Shown here piece after piece: positions 1 through 8,072 of a stretch of 28,744 bases of DNA. Numbering within the stretch: the first letter of the stretch is position 1; each line of letters begins with the position of its first letter. A program made the translations under genes and the position numbers. Source of the stretch: an uncultured Lachnoanaerobaculum sp. (GTDB lineage: Bacteria; Bacillota; Clostridia; Lachnospirales; Lachnospiraceae); NCBI GenBank assembly GCA_937925515.1, contig CALALP010000079.1:1-28744 (forward strand), given 5' to 3'. The notes beneath the pieces were generated by a model. It did not search any database. It was not told the origin of the DNA and saw nothing but the letters and a program-made list of their open reading frames with translations.

Positions 1-103
1 AAGAAGTGTCGAAATCTCATATTATAATAAATATATATTTTTGTTTTCCAATAGGGAACAAATAAGATAGTAATATTAGTAAAATAAGTTTTCGACACTT
101 CTT
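1..103. repeat. Inverted-repeat element at the window edge
   Basis: Positions 1-14 (AAGAAGTGTCGAAA) are the exact reverse complement of 90-103. An inner imperfect hairpin lies between about 40-45 and 57-62 (TTTGTT/AACAAA, with further G-T pairs). Each outer arm contains TGTCGAA, which matches the Spo0A box consensus (TGNCGAA). The element sits just past the stop codon of the response regulator and may continue beyond the window. It could be a small palindromic mobile element, a pair of Spo0A boxes controlling a gene to the left, or a large transcript hairpin. No T-tract typical of a terminator follows. Confidence 0.6.
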
Positions 104-109
104 AGATAA

Positions 110-868
110 CTACTCTGCAGCAGCCCCATGATTATGCATATTTTTGTTATTTATCTCATAAATTTTTGGAGATATCCCGCAATATCTTTTAAATACTCTA
201 CTGAAATAGTTATAATCTTCAAAGCCAACTTTTTCACATATAACTGAAAGTTTAAAGTTATTTTCTACTAATAATTCCTTAGCCTTTTCCATTCTTAAAT
301 TTAATATACACTCTGTTATTGACATATTATAAGCTTTTTTAAAAACTCTTCTTATATAACTAGAATCAACATAGAAATGCCTTGCAATTTCAGATACACT
401 TAAATTAGCTCTTGTAAAATTTAAAGCTATATAAGCTTTGACATTTTCAGCCATTAAGCCCTGCTTTTTCTTAAGCCCTTTTATAACACCATATTTCTTA
501 TCTAAATTGTCTTTTATCTTATAGACAACTTCTTTTATCTCTTCCTCTGAAAAGGGCTTTAGAATATAATCATTAACACCAATTTTTATTGCTTTTTTGG
601 TAAACTCAAATTCTCCATATCCACTGACAATTACAATATAAATATCCGGTTTTATCTTTTTGGCTATTTTCCCAAATTCTATTCCATCCATAATAGGCAT
701 ATTTATATCTGCAAAGACTAGAGCTATATCCCGGCTCTTAACTATATCTATTCCTGTCTTCCCATTATCAGCTTCAAAAACTTCAAATCCAAGTTCTTGC
801 CAATCTATTACTGATCTAGTGTATTGTCTAAACAACGGCTCATCGTCCAAAATAAGTAAATTATACAT
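110..868 (-). CDS. AraC-family response regulator (REC + HTH)
   Basis: This 252-residue protein has an N-terminal receiver domain (about 1-120) with the acidic pair D8-D9, the predicted phospho-acceptor D54 in a DINMP context, and the conserved K104 in LKPF. The C-terminal part (about 145-245) is an AraC/XylS double helix-turn-helix, with ARHFYVDSSYIRRVFKK as the first recognition unit and FEDYNYFSRVFKRYCGISP as the family signature. This is the YesN-type layout, usually paired with a YesM-like histidine kinase that senses sugars or cell-envelope cues. No kinase gene is visible here. The ATG has AGGA six bases upstream and lies 8 bp after the phosphohexomutase stop, so the two genes are probably co-transcribed. 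Its targets cannot be deduced from the sequence. Confidence 0.9.
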   Translation of the reverse strand: MYNLLILDDEPLFRQYTRSVIDWQELGFEVFEADNGKTGIDIVKSRDIALVFADINMPIMDGIEFGKIAKKIKPDIYIVIVSGYGEFEFTKKAIKIGVNDYILKPFSEEEIKEVVYKIKDNLDKKYGVIKGLKKKQGLMAENVKAYIALNFTRANLSVSEIARHFYVDSSYIRRVFKKAYNMSITECILNLRMEKAKELLVENNFKLSVICEKVGFEDYNYFSRVFKRYCGISPKIYEINNKNMHNHGAAAE

Positions 869-876
869 ATATTATC

Positions 877-2589
877 CTAAAACAATTTTTCAACCTGTTC
901 TAAAATTCTATTTTCTAAAATTTTTGCCTCATCTTTTGACTTAGCACTTATGCTTATATAAAGTTTAAGCTTTGGTTCTGTACCTGATGGTCTTAATACT
1001 ATTGATGAATTACCCTCTAAAATATACTTAATTACATTAGACTTTGATAGATTAATTCCTCTTTTATTATTTGAAACTATATCTGTTATTTCTGAAAGCA
1101 AATAATCCCGTACTTCTACTATTTTTTTACCTGTAAATTCATTAGGTACATTTTCTCTTAAAGATTTCATTATGTTCTGCATCTTTTTCATACCACTTTC
1201 ACCCTCAAATTCAAAGCTATGAAGAGCATTTAAGCAGTAGCCATATTTTTGATATAAACTATCTAATACTTCAATAAGGGATTTACCTCTTGACATATAG
1301 TAGGCAAACATCTCTGCTATCATAAAACTGCCATTAACAGCATCTTTATCTCTAACATAACTACCTGTAAGATAACCATAACTTTCTTCAAAACCAAATA
1401 TATATCGGCTAGTTTCATTTTTTGCTTCTAAAAGCCCTATCTGTTCACCAATAAATTTAAAGCCGGTAAGTACATCTATAATTTCCACTCCATAATCTTT
1501 GGCTACATTACTTGCCATATCAGTTGTTACAATAGTCTTTATACATACAGGTTTATCAGGCATTTTCCCTAGTTCTATTCTTCTCTTGCATATATAATCT
1601 AAAAGTAGAATACCAACTTCATTACCTGAAAGTAATGTATACTCATTATTATCCTTTACAGCTATTCCTACTCTATCACAATCAGGATCTGTTGCTATAA
1701 GTAAGTCAGCTCCCTCATCTTTTGCAACTTTAAGTCCTACTTCAAGTGCCTCTCTTATTTCAGGATTAGGGTATGGGCAAGTAGGAAAATTACCATTAGG
1801 AGTAGCCTGCTCTTTTACAATCACTATATTATTAAAACCATTATTTTTTAAACAAGTAGTTACACATTTAAGACCTGCTCCATACAAAGGAGTATAAACA
1901 ATTTTTACATTTTTATTTATATCTTTTCCTGCGAGTGATTGTAAAGATACTTCATTTATAAATGCATCAAATACTTCATCAGAAATTATATTAATATCAC
2001 CATTTTTTATAGACTCATTATAATCTGACATTTTTACATCTTTAAAAGTATCAACATTATTTATTAGCTCAAGTATTTCATCAGCTGCCTTAGTTGTAAT
2101 TTGACAACCGTCAGATGCATATACCTTATAACCATTATACTTTGACGGATTATGACTTGCTGTTATAACTATGCCACCATCACAACCTAAATATCTGACT
2201 GCAAAAGATAAAGACGGTGTTGGCATCAATTCTTTCCACAAATATACTTTAATACCATTTGCAGCCATAACACAAGCTGCATGATGAGCAAATTTTTCAG
2301 AATTAATTCTGCTGTCATAGGCTATGGCTATTGAAGGGCTACTCCCTTTTGATAATAAATAATTAGCATATCCTTGTGTAGCTTTCCCAATAGTATATAT
2401 ATTAATTCTATTTGTACCTGCTCCGAGAACTCCTCTTAAACCCCCTGTACCAAATTCAAGCTCCTTATAAAATCTATCATTAATAGCTTCTTCATCATTA
2501 GATATACTTTTTAACTCCTCTGATAATTCTTTATCCTTAAGATTTTCAGATTTCCATATATTATAACTAATTTTTGATTGTTCGTTCAT
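877..2589 (-). CDS. pgcA: Phosphoglucomutase/phosphomannomutase (alpha-D-phosphohexomutase)
   Basis: This 570-residue protein has the full alpha-D-phosphohexomutase layout: TASHNPSKYNG with catalytic phosphoserine S145, metal loop DPDCDR (301-306), sugar-binding GFEESYGYLTG near 405, and the phosphate-binding RPSGTEPKL near the C-terminus. Length and the N-terminal FGTGGLRG block match the Firmicute PgcA type, which interconverts hexose 6- and 1-phosphates in the cytoplasm. It may supply glucose-1-P or mannose-1-P for the polysaccharide locus; the motifs do not settle which sugar is preferred. The ATG has AGGAGA upstream. A possible -10 (TATACT on the minus strand) lies at 2639-2644 without a clear -35. 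Its first 12 codons are duplicated at 4097-4132. The gene symbol is tentative. Confidence 0.9.
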   Translation of the reverse strand: MNEQSKISYNIWKSENLKDKELSEELKSISNDEEAINDRFYKELEFGTGGLRGVLGAGTNRINIYTIGKATQGYANYLLSKGSSPSIAIAYDSRINSEKFAHHAACVMAANGIKVYLWKELMPTPSLSFAVRYLGCDGGIVITASHNPSKYNGYKVYASDGCQITTKAADEILELINNVDTFKDVKMSDYNESIKNGDINIISDEVFDAFINEVSLQSLAGKDINKNVKIVYTPLYGAGLKCVTTCLKNNGFNNIVIVKEQATPNGNFPTCPYPNPEIREALEVGLKVAKDEGADLLIATDPDCDRVGIAVKDNNEYTLLSGNEVGILLLDYICKRRIELGKMPDKPVCIKTIVTTDMASNVAKDYGVEIIDVLTGFKFIGEQIGLLEAKNETSRYIFGFEESYGYLTGSYVRDKDAVNGSFMIAEMFAYYMSRGKSLIEVLDSLYQKYGYCLNALHSFEFEGESGMKKMQNIMKSLRENVPNEFTGKKIVEVRDYLLSEITDIVSNNKRGINLSKSNVIKYILEGNSSIVLRPSGTEPKLKLYISISAKSKDEAKILENRILEQVEKLF

Positions 2590-2684
2590 GTACTTTCTCC
2601 TATTCTAAAAAGTAATAGTAATATTACATACTCTACTTAGTATAGTAATAATATAGTCCTTTAAGTACAAACTTCTTTTATTGC

Positions 2685-3959
2685 TTATTGATATCTACTA
2701 GCTATACCATTAATAAAAGTTCCACTAGCCAAAATTATAAGACAGGCATACCTCTTATCTAATTCATTAAAAAAATATCCAATAACTATAACTAATAGAA
2801 TAAATAAACTTACTAAATATTCTCCATCAAAAATTGAAGAACTATATCTTACATTAAACAAAGTAAATGCTATTATATTACAACATATTATAATGATAAG
2901 TGCTAATATTCCTCTATTTATATTATTAAATTCTCCTATACATTTATTTACTATAAAACGTACTGCAATAAATATCATTATAAGCGTTAGAAAAGAAAGT
3001 ATATAACAAATTCCTTTCTTGTATATAATAGGAATTTCTAATTTATCTATTGGTAAAATATTTACTAGTTTCATCAAACATTGAAAAATATAATTTGCAT
3101 TTCCAAATACATTTATCCCATTCTTTAAAGGCCAAACCCCTTTAAAGACATGTATATTTTTTAAGTGTATTCTAGGTATAAAATTTAGAATTAAACAAAA
3201 ATAAATGTACATAGATTGGTTTATAATTAAAAACTTAGTAGTGTTATCTATAAATACTCTTATTATAATGTATGCAATACATGGTAATATAAACATCTCA
3301 CCAACAAAATTATCTGAATATATTCCGGTTAAAATACATGAAAAAATTGATAATATAATTAATCTAGGATGATATCTTCTTCTACTTATATCTAGCATGG
3401 TTTTTACAATCAATAATCCTATTAATGTTCTCAATGTATATTTATATATGTGTGAACTCCCTAAAAGATTATTAAAGTATACCAAATTTGTTGCAATATT
3501 AAATTCGTTTACTAAATACGGAAAAATAATTAAATTTAAAGTAATCAAGCTAATAAAAAATTTAAAATTAAAATCCCTGGTAATATTATAAATCAATATT
3601 AAAAGAGAAGTCAGTATAATGCATTTTAGTATACCATAATATATAAAACTATTTTTTATAATCCAAAATGTGAAACTAGATAAAATAACTAGTCTATCTA
3701 AAAATAAATCTGTTTGTTCAGTCCAATTTGGATTTATTAAGGCTTTCTCTTTCCATACAATATATGGCTTTAAGTATATCCAGGACGATTTATTACTAAC
3801 ATGTTCTCTTAATACAAAAAAATCAAAATACAATATCAATACAATTTGAGTAATAAATAATATAATGAAAGCCCATTCATAAGGTTTTAATTGTTGTAAC
3901 TTTTTCAAAAAATTTTGTTTTGTTTTAAAAAACCTCATTATTCTTTCTATACTACTCAT
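2685..3959 (-). CDS. Polytopic membrane protein, possible GT-C type glycosyltransferase
   Basis: This 424-residue protein has a basic N-terminus (about 1-28) and roughly ten hydrophobic spans, the first at about 30-50. A hydrophilic, probably extracytoplasmic loop follows (about 51-85) with several acidic residues (NPNWTEQTDLFLDR). An early outside loop with acidic residues followed by many helices is the usual GT-C layout (O-antigen glucosyltransferases, GT39-like enzymes), but I see no diagnostic motif, and a polymerase or other membrane role is possible. Its ATG overlaps the stop of the small upstream ORF (ATGA), so translation is probably coupled. It lies next to gtrA and pgcA at the distal end of the polysaccharide region. 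Codon use is very AT-rich, more so than the sugar-nucleotide genes. Confidence 0.6.
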   Translation of the reverse strand: MSSIERIMRFFKTKQNFLKKLQQLKPYEWAFIILFITQIVLILYFDFFVLREHVSNKSSWIYLKPYIVWKEKALINPNWTEQTDLFLDRLVILSSFTFWIIKNSFIYYGILKCIILTSLLILIYNITRDFNFKFFISLITLNLIIFPYLVNEFNIATNLVYFNNLLGSSHIYKYTLRTLIGLLIVKTMLDISRRRYHPRLIILSIFSCILTGIYSDNFVGEMFILPCIAYIIIRVFIDNTTKFLIINQSMYIYFCLILNFIPRIHLKNIHVFKGVWPLKNGINVFGNANYIFQCLMKLVNILPIDKLEIPIIYKKGICYILSFLTLIMIFIAVRFIVNKCIGEFNNINRGILALIIIICCNIIAFTLFNVRYSSSIFDGEYLVSLFILLVIVIGYFFNELDKRYACLIILASGTFINGIASRYQ

Positions 3960-4132
3960 AACTCACCTACCTTGATTCCAACTCTATCAAAAACATTACT
4001 TATACAATTACTAGTATTTACAGATATTATCTCTCCCTTAACAACATTTCCTAGCTCATTGCTCTTTTGTAATCTTTCAACAGTAAGCCAAAATCCCCAT
4101 ATATTATAATTTATTTTTGATTGTTCGTTCAT
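3956..4132 (-). CDS. 58-residue ORF with a copied pgcA 5' end
   Basis: The ORF opens up to 4159, but the start at 4132 is chosen because GGAG lies six bases upstream of this ATG. The first 12 codons (MNEQSKINYNIW) match the first 12 codons of the phosphohexomutase gene at 34 of 36 bases; the remaining 46 residues (ending VGIKVGEL) are unrelated to that enzyme and I do not recognise them. The stop overlaps the start of the downstream membrane protein (ATGA). It may be a leader peptide that drives translation of the membrane protein, or the scar of a recombination that duplicated the pgcA start. No function is proposed. Confidence 0.45.
   Translation of the reverse strand: MNEQSKINYNIWGFWLTVERLQKSNELGNVVKGEIISVNTSNCISNVFDRVGIKVGEL
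4097..4132 (-). repeat. Partial duplicate of the pgcA 5' coding end
   Basis: This 36-bp segment is 34/36 identical to 2554-2589, the first 12 codons of the phosphohexomutase gene, in the same orientation about 1.5 kb away. Similarity stops at the ATG on one side and after the TGG codon on the other; the ribosome-site regions differ. The pair brackets the 424-residue membrane-protein gene, which suggests that gene arrived or was rearranged between two copies. Confidence 0.75.
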
Positions 4133-4175
4133 GAGGGACTCCATTCTGATATGAATCATAGTTTTAATTATTACT

Positions 4176-4574
4176 TTATTTAAATATCCAAAATTTACTT
4201 AGAACATAATTTAATATTATAACTATTATATTCACAATAATTTTAGATAGCATATCATTAAAACTAATCTTATACACTAAAAACCACATAAGTGCAGTGT
4301 CAATAAAAAGTGTCATTAATCTAGCAAATGTAAAAGAAATCATTTCATAAATTGCCTTCTTAGTTTTCCACTCTTTGCTTTCAAAAACAAATACCTTGTT
4401 TGTTATAAATGCAAATACAAATGCAAAAAACCATGCTAAACAATTTGATATAAACAACCCTATACTAGCTTTTCTAACTATATAAAAACTAATAATATTA
4501 ACAAATGTTGCCCCTGCACCAAATATACCATATAAAATTATTTCTTTATACTTCTTTATATAATCTAGTAACAT
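4176..4574 (-). CDS. GtrA family membrane protein
   Basis: This 132-residue protein has four predicted membrane helices (about 12-32, 38-58, 76-97, 104-126) and the GtrA pattern: FGAGATFVNIISFYI in helix 1, then a basic loop FVFESKEW between helices 2 and 3. GtrA-type proteins are believed to flip polyprenyl-phosphate-linked sugars made by a DPM1-like GT2 enzyme so that a membrane GT-C enzyme can use them outside the cell. Both possible partners are present (GT2 at 5690..6451, GT-C enzymes at 10196..12268 and perhaps 2685..3959). The gene lies downstream of a terminator, so it probably has its own promoter; a TATACT -10 candidate is at 4628-4633. Confidence 0.85.
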   Translation of the reverse strand: MLLDYIKKYKEIILYGIFGAGATFVNIISFYIVRKASIGLFISNCLAWFFAFVFAFITNKVFVFESKEWKTKKAIYEMISFTFARLMTLFIDTALMWFLVYKISFNDMLSKIIVNIIVIILNYVLSKFWIFK

Positions 4575-4645
4575 TAGTTTATTCTCTTCCTTACTTAAAC
4601 TTTTATTAAATATATTCTATAAAACTTAGTATAAGCTTATATAGA

Positions 4646-4695
4646 CTAAAAATTTAAAAAATAAGAAATATCTTGAATTTAAGATATTTCTTATT
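4646..4695 (-). terminator. Rho-independent terminator of the polysaccharide operon
   Basis: A perfect 15-bp stem (4660-4674 with 4681-4695, arm AATAAGAAATATCTT) closes a 6-nt loop. Read on the minus strand it is followed by a T-rich tract (4646-4659). It lies 11 bp beyond the stop of the GDP-sugar reductase gene and separates the main operon from gtrA. Confidence 0.85.
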
Positions 4696-4705
4696 ATAAA
4701 TATAA

Positions 4706-5650
4706 TTATCTTTCTGCTCTTAAATTACTTGAATTGCAAAAATCATCATATGTAGCCCTAAGTCCATCTATAAGTTTTATTTTATATTTCCAACCCATTT
4801 GATTTAGCTTAGTTAAATCTAGTAGTTTCCTAGGTGTACCATCCGGTTTTGTTGTATCAAATACTATCTTACCTTTAAACCCAACCACTTCTTTAATAAT
4901 TTCAGCTAATTCCTTTATACTCATTTCTTCACCAGTTCCAATATTAACAGTTCCTTCTCCTGAATAGTTTTCCATAAGGAATACACAAGCGTCTGCTGTA
5001 TCGTCTACACACATAAACTCTCTTTTTGCACTTCCTGTTCCCCAAACAACAACCTCACTATCATTATTTACTTTAGCCTCATGGAACTTTCTAAGTAATG
5101 CTGGCAATACATGGCTATTCTCTAAATGATAATTATCATTCTTTCCATAAAGATTAGCAGGCATTACACTTATATAATTTGTACCATACTGACGATTAAG
5201 ATATTCACAATATCTTAATCCTGATATTTTCGCTAGTGCATATGCTTCATTTGTCTTCTCTAATTCACCAGTTAAAAGACAACTCTCTAGCATAGGTTGT
5301 GGAGCTAATCTAGGATAAATACAGCCACTTCCCAAAAATAATAACTTCTTACATCTATTTTGGTAGGCAGCTTGTATTACATTCATCTCAATCATCATAT
5401 TATCATACATAAAGTCAGCAGGATATGTATTATTAGCTCCTATACCACCAACTTTAGCGGCACATAAAAAAACATAATCCGGTTTTTCATTTGCAAAAAA
5501 CTCCTCTACCTCCTTTTGTCTCCTTAAATCTAGCTCTGATGAAGTTTTAAAAACAAAATTCTTATATCCTCTTTCCTCTAAATTTCTTACTATGGCACTT
5601 CCTACCATACCTCTATGACCTGCAACATAAATTTTACCATTTTTATCCAT
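4706..5650 (-). CDS. fcl: GDP-L-fucose synthase family epimerase/reductase
   Basis: This 314-residue extended SDR enzyme has the NADP-binding GHRGMVGSA (11-19), the GDP-fucose-synthase block NNTYPADFMYDN (73-84), SGCIYP with the catalytic Ser at about 108, and catalytic Y137/K141 in YALAK. The family converts GDP-4-keto-6-deoxymannose to GDP-L-fucose by C3/C5 epimerisation and C4 reduction. With the GMD-like enzyme at 8073..9110 it can complete GDP-fucose. Because heptose-type genes are in the same operon, a GDP-6-deoxy-heptose product (as in Campylobacter and Yersinia loci) is an alternative. AGGAGG lies about 10 bases before the ATG. It is the last gene of the operon, followed by a strong terminator. 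The family call is firm; the substrate is inferred. Confidence 0.85.
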   Translation of the reverse strand: MDKNGKIYVAGHRGMVGSAIVRNLEERGYKNFVFKTSSELDLRRQKEVEEFFANEKPDYVFLCAAKVGGIGANNTYPADFMYDNMMIEMNVIQAAYQNRCKKLLFLGSGCIYPRLAPQPMLESCLLTGELEKTNEAYALAKISGLRYCEYLNRQYGTNYISVMPANLYGKNDNYHLENSHVLPALLRKFHEAKVNNDSEVVVWGTGSAKREFMCVDDTADACVFLMENYSGEGTVNIGTGEEMSIKELAEIIKEVVGFKGKIVFDTTKPDGTPRKLLDLTKLNQMGWKYKIKLIDGLRATYDDFCNSSNLRAER

Positions 5651-5689
5651 TACACTATAACCTCCTATTTATTAGCTTTAATATTTAAA

Positions 5690-6451
5690 TTATAATTCCC
5701 AAGTTGCTCCTGGCTTTAATAGCTTTCTTTTAGGTATAAACTTTACCTTAAAAGCAATCCTTAGATATTTAAAGGTCTGAAGCAGACTATTAGCTGATTC
5801 TCCTTCGACTCTTGCTGCCCAAGTAGACGGAATCTCATGTACCTTAACCCCTAACTTTATAGGTTTTAATCCTGTCTCTAAAAAGAAAGGATGTTTGTAT
5901 TCTTCCCATTCAATTATCTGAAAAAGTTTTGTTGGAGCTAATCTATATCCAAATGTTATATCAGTCAACTTTACTCCATAAAAAATAGCAAATATTTTTT
6001 GAAAAATAAAGTTTAATACATACTTAACCTTATTATAACCATTAAAATTTCCCTTTATTTTCCATCTGGATGCTGTAATCATATCATTTGGATACTGTTT
6101 TGCCATATCAATAAAATCCTTAACTGAATGTGGATCAGTTTCTAAATCTGGTGCCATCATAAGTGTATGACTACCCTTGGCTAAATCCATTCCATCCATA
6201 ACTGCTCCACCTGCAAAAGGTCTAGTTTGATATAATATATATAAAGGTACTCCCCTACTTTCTGAAATTTCCTTTGCTTTCTTAATAGACTCTATACTTT
6301 CATCTTCTGTTCTTTCACATACAATAGCAATAAACTCACATAAGTCTTTCTTATTACACTCATCAAGTATGATTTCTATTGTCTGTATAAAGGAAAATGT
6401 TTCATTAAGTGTAGGCAATAGTATTGACACTGAACTAAACTCTCTCACCAT
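5690..6451 (-). CDS. GT2 glycosyltransferase, DPM1/GtrB-like
   Basis: This 253-residue GT-A fold enzyme starts with a typical GT2 nucleotide-binding strand (SVSILLPTLNE, 7-17). The metal-binding region reads DLETDP (102-107) rather than the usual DxD with a glutamine-histidine tail. No C-terminal membrane helices are evident, so it is smaller than ArnC/GtrB enzymes. DPM1-like enzymes put a hexose on polyprenyl phosphate at the inner membrane face. With GtrA nearby and GT-C enzymes in the locus, it could make the lipid-linked donor for a side-branch sugar, though direct transfer to a growing glycan is equally possible. It begins 5 bp after the cupin gene's stop, so it is in the same transcript. 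Confidence 0.75.
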   Translation of the reverse strand: MVREFSSVSILLPTLNETFSFIQTIEIILDECNKKDLCEFIAIVCERTEDESIESIKKAKEISESRGVPLYILYQTRPFAGGAVMDGMDLAKGSHTLMMAPDLETDPHSVKDFIDMAKQYPNDMITASRWKIKGNFNGYNKVKYVLNFIFQKIFAIFYGVKLTDITFGYRLAPTKLFQIIEWEEYKHPFFLETGLKPIKLGVKVHEIPSTWAARVEGESANSLLQTFKYLRIAFKVKFIPKRKLLKPGATWEL

Positions 6452-6456
6452 TATTT

Positions 6457-6816
6457 TTACCTCTCATAAATATCCTTTTTACCATCTTTCAATTCTACTC
6501 CTAAATCATACATACTTGCTAAAACTGTATCTTGAATAAAATAAAAACTATGCATAATATACGGTTTTATTACAAACATATCACCGGCACCAAAAATATG
6601 ACCTTCTGTTTCTCCATCCTTTTCTAGCACAAGTTCCAACTTTCCACTAATAATATAAAATGCCTCTCTATTTAACTTATGATAGTGATCTCCACGTATT
6701 ACTCCTTTTTTAGATTTTATAATATTAAATTGTTTAAAGTTATCATGTACTAGTTGTACTAAGCTCCCTCTATTATCTTCAAATAAAAAATCAGGTTTTA
6801 TAATATCTACTAACAT
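6457..6816 (-). CDS. WxcM/FdtA-like cupin, probable sugar-nucleotide isomerase or epimerase
   Basis: This 119-residue single-domain cupin has the metal-type motif GDHYH (42-46), E51 in the EAFYIISGKL strand and H89 near the second cupin motif, with an N-terminal DNRGSLVQL strand like that of WxcM C-terminal-like and RmlC-related proteins. FdtA-type members move the keto group of 4-keto-6-deoxy sugar nucleotides; other small cupins epimerise them at C3/C5. Here it would most naturally act on the product of the GMD-like dehydratase. The start overlaps the flavoenzyme gene by 7 bp, showing tight coupling. Which reaction it carries out cannot be read from the sequence. Confidence 0.7.
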   Translation of the reverse strand: MLVDIIKPDFLFEDNRGSLVQLVHDNFKQFNIIKSKKGVIRGDHYHKLNREAFYIISGKLELVLEKDGETEGHIFGAGDMFVIKPYIMHSFYFIQDTVLASMYDLGVELKDGKKDIYER

Positions 6817-8063
6817 TTATCTATTTCCTTTACTAATTCCATAGCTGCCAACATACATAAATCCATATTTCTATAATTCCAATTTGCCCATCTACCTAAC
6901 AATCTGAAACTTTTATCTATATTAAAATACTCATTAATAGCTTTCAGATTTATATTTATATTTTTATCATGTATTACATAAGCATACTTAGTAAACTCAC
7001 TATCTATAACACTCTTAAAGCCAAGTTCTTCTGGCAAAATATTTTTATTACTAGCAAAATCTTTTGTAATTTCAAATCTATCACCAATAATTTCCATAGC
7101 TGCACAACCTTCTCCCTTATTTGGACAAGCATTTGGTGTCAAAGTACTTTGATAACCTACTCTATGTGATCTATAATCGTGTGATGGAACATAAAGCCAA
7201 GAAATATCCGTTTCAGGACAACTAAATAAAACCGTAGTTAAACTATTAAACTTTAAATCCTTTATATGTGTTACTACACTCTCAGGTAATGTCATAATAC
7301 TTGGTAATTCAGGAAGTGGAATGGTTGAAATCACACTATCGTAGCCTACTTCATTATTTATATACCATTTACCTTCTTGTTTCTTTATACTTTTAACCTC
7401 TACCCCTGTCTGGATATTTAAACCATCAGCTATTGCATTTACCATGGTTTGTATTCCACCATGCAAAGGATAGTAAAATGTAGAATGTGGCATCTTTCTC
7501 TCAGAAGGATTTTTCAATAGCATAGATTTTATTAACTCTTTCTTAGTTGGAAGTGGCATCTTTCCTTGCACCCATTCCACTCCCATATTTTCCAATGGAT
7601 ATGACCATATCTTCTCGTTATATGGGATCATATATGCTTCTGCTATTGAATTTCCAAAATTCCATTTTAACCAATCTTTAAAATTATCTGGCTCTTTGCC
7701 TTGCTGGGACATAACAAAATCATACACACAATCCACTGCATCATCAATTTCCAATTCACATAGTGATAATTCAAATGGGTATGATACATACTTTCCTTTA
7801 AAATATATTTTTGCATTTCTTACCGTATACTGCCAGTTTTCCTTTGGTAGTAATGAAAACATCCAATCAACTACTTCTTTATGTTTAGAATTAAATATAT
7901 GTCCACCATATGGATCATATAAATATCCTTGTGTAAACCTTGTTCTTGCTAATCCTCCTGGGGTTTCTGCTTTTTCATATACAGTAACATTATGTCCATT
8001 CTCTTTTAACCTTCTAGCTGCTGTTAATCCTGATACACCTGCTCCAAGCACTGCTATATTCAT
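6810..8063 (-). CDS. UDP-galactopyranose-mutase-like flavoprotein
   Basis: This 417-residue protein has the FAD-binding dinucleotide fold GAGVSGL (7-13), with E30 likely binding the FAD ribose and the family GGLART motif (36-41). Next comes GGHIFNSKHKEV, which resembles the GPHIFHT segment of UDP-galactopyranose mutase, and YPFELSL in the position of the mutase YPFN-type loop. It is longer than typical Glf (about 370-390 residues) and is often annotated as a protoporphyrinogen-oxidase-like oxidoreductase. A ring-contraction mutase for a nucleotide sugar is plausible; an amine-oxidase-like role is the alternative. GGAGAG lies directly before the ATG, and the upstream dehydratase gene ends 9 bp before it. 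Confidence 0.7.
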   Translation of the reverse strand: MNIAVLGAGVSGLTAARRLKENGHNVTVYEKAETPGGLARTRFTQGYLYDPYGGHIFNSKHKEVVDWMFSLLPKENWQYTVRNAKIYFKGKYVSYPFELSLCELEIDDAVDCVYDFVMSQQGKEPDNFKDWLKWNFGNSIAEAYMIPYNEKIWSYPLENMGVEWVQGKMPLPTKKELIKSMLLKNPSERKMPHSTFYYPLHGGIQTMVNAIADGLNIQTGVEVKSIKKQEGKWYINNEVGYDSVISTIPLPELPSIMTLPESVVTHIKDLKFNSLTTVLFSCPETDISWLYVPSHDYRSHRVGYQSTLTPNACPNKGEGCAAMEIIGDRFEITKDFASNKNILPEELGFKSVIDSEFTKYAYVIHDKNININLKAINEYFNIDKSFRLLGRWANWNYRNMDLCMLAAMELVKEIDKC

Positions 8064-8072
8064 AATCTCTCC

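Noticed and set aside
660..944. 94-codon plus-strand open frame across the regulator/hexomutase junction
   Set aside because: Opposite two solid genes, with no ribosome site and no family features.
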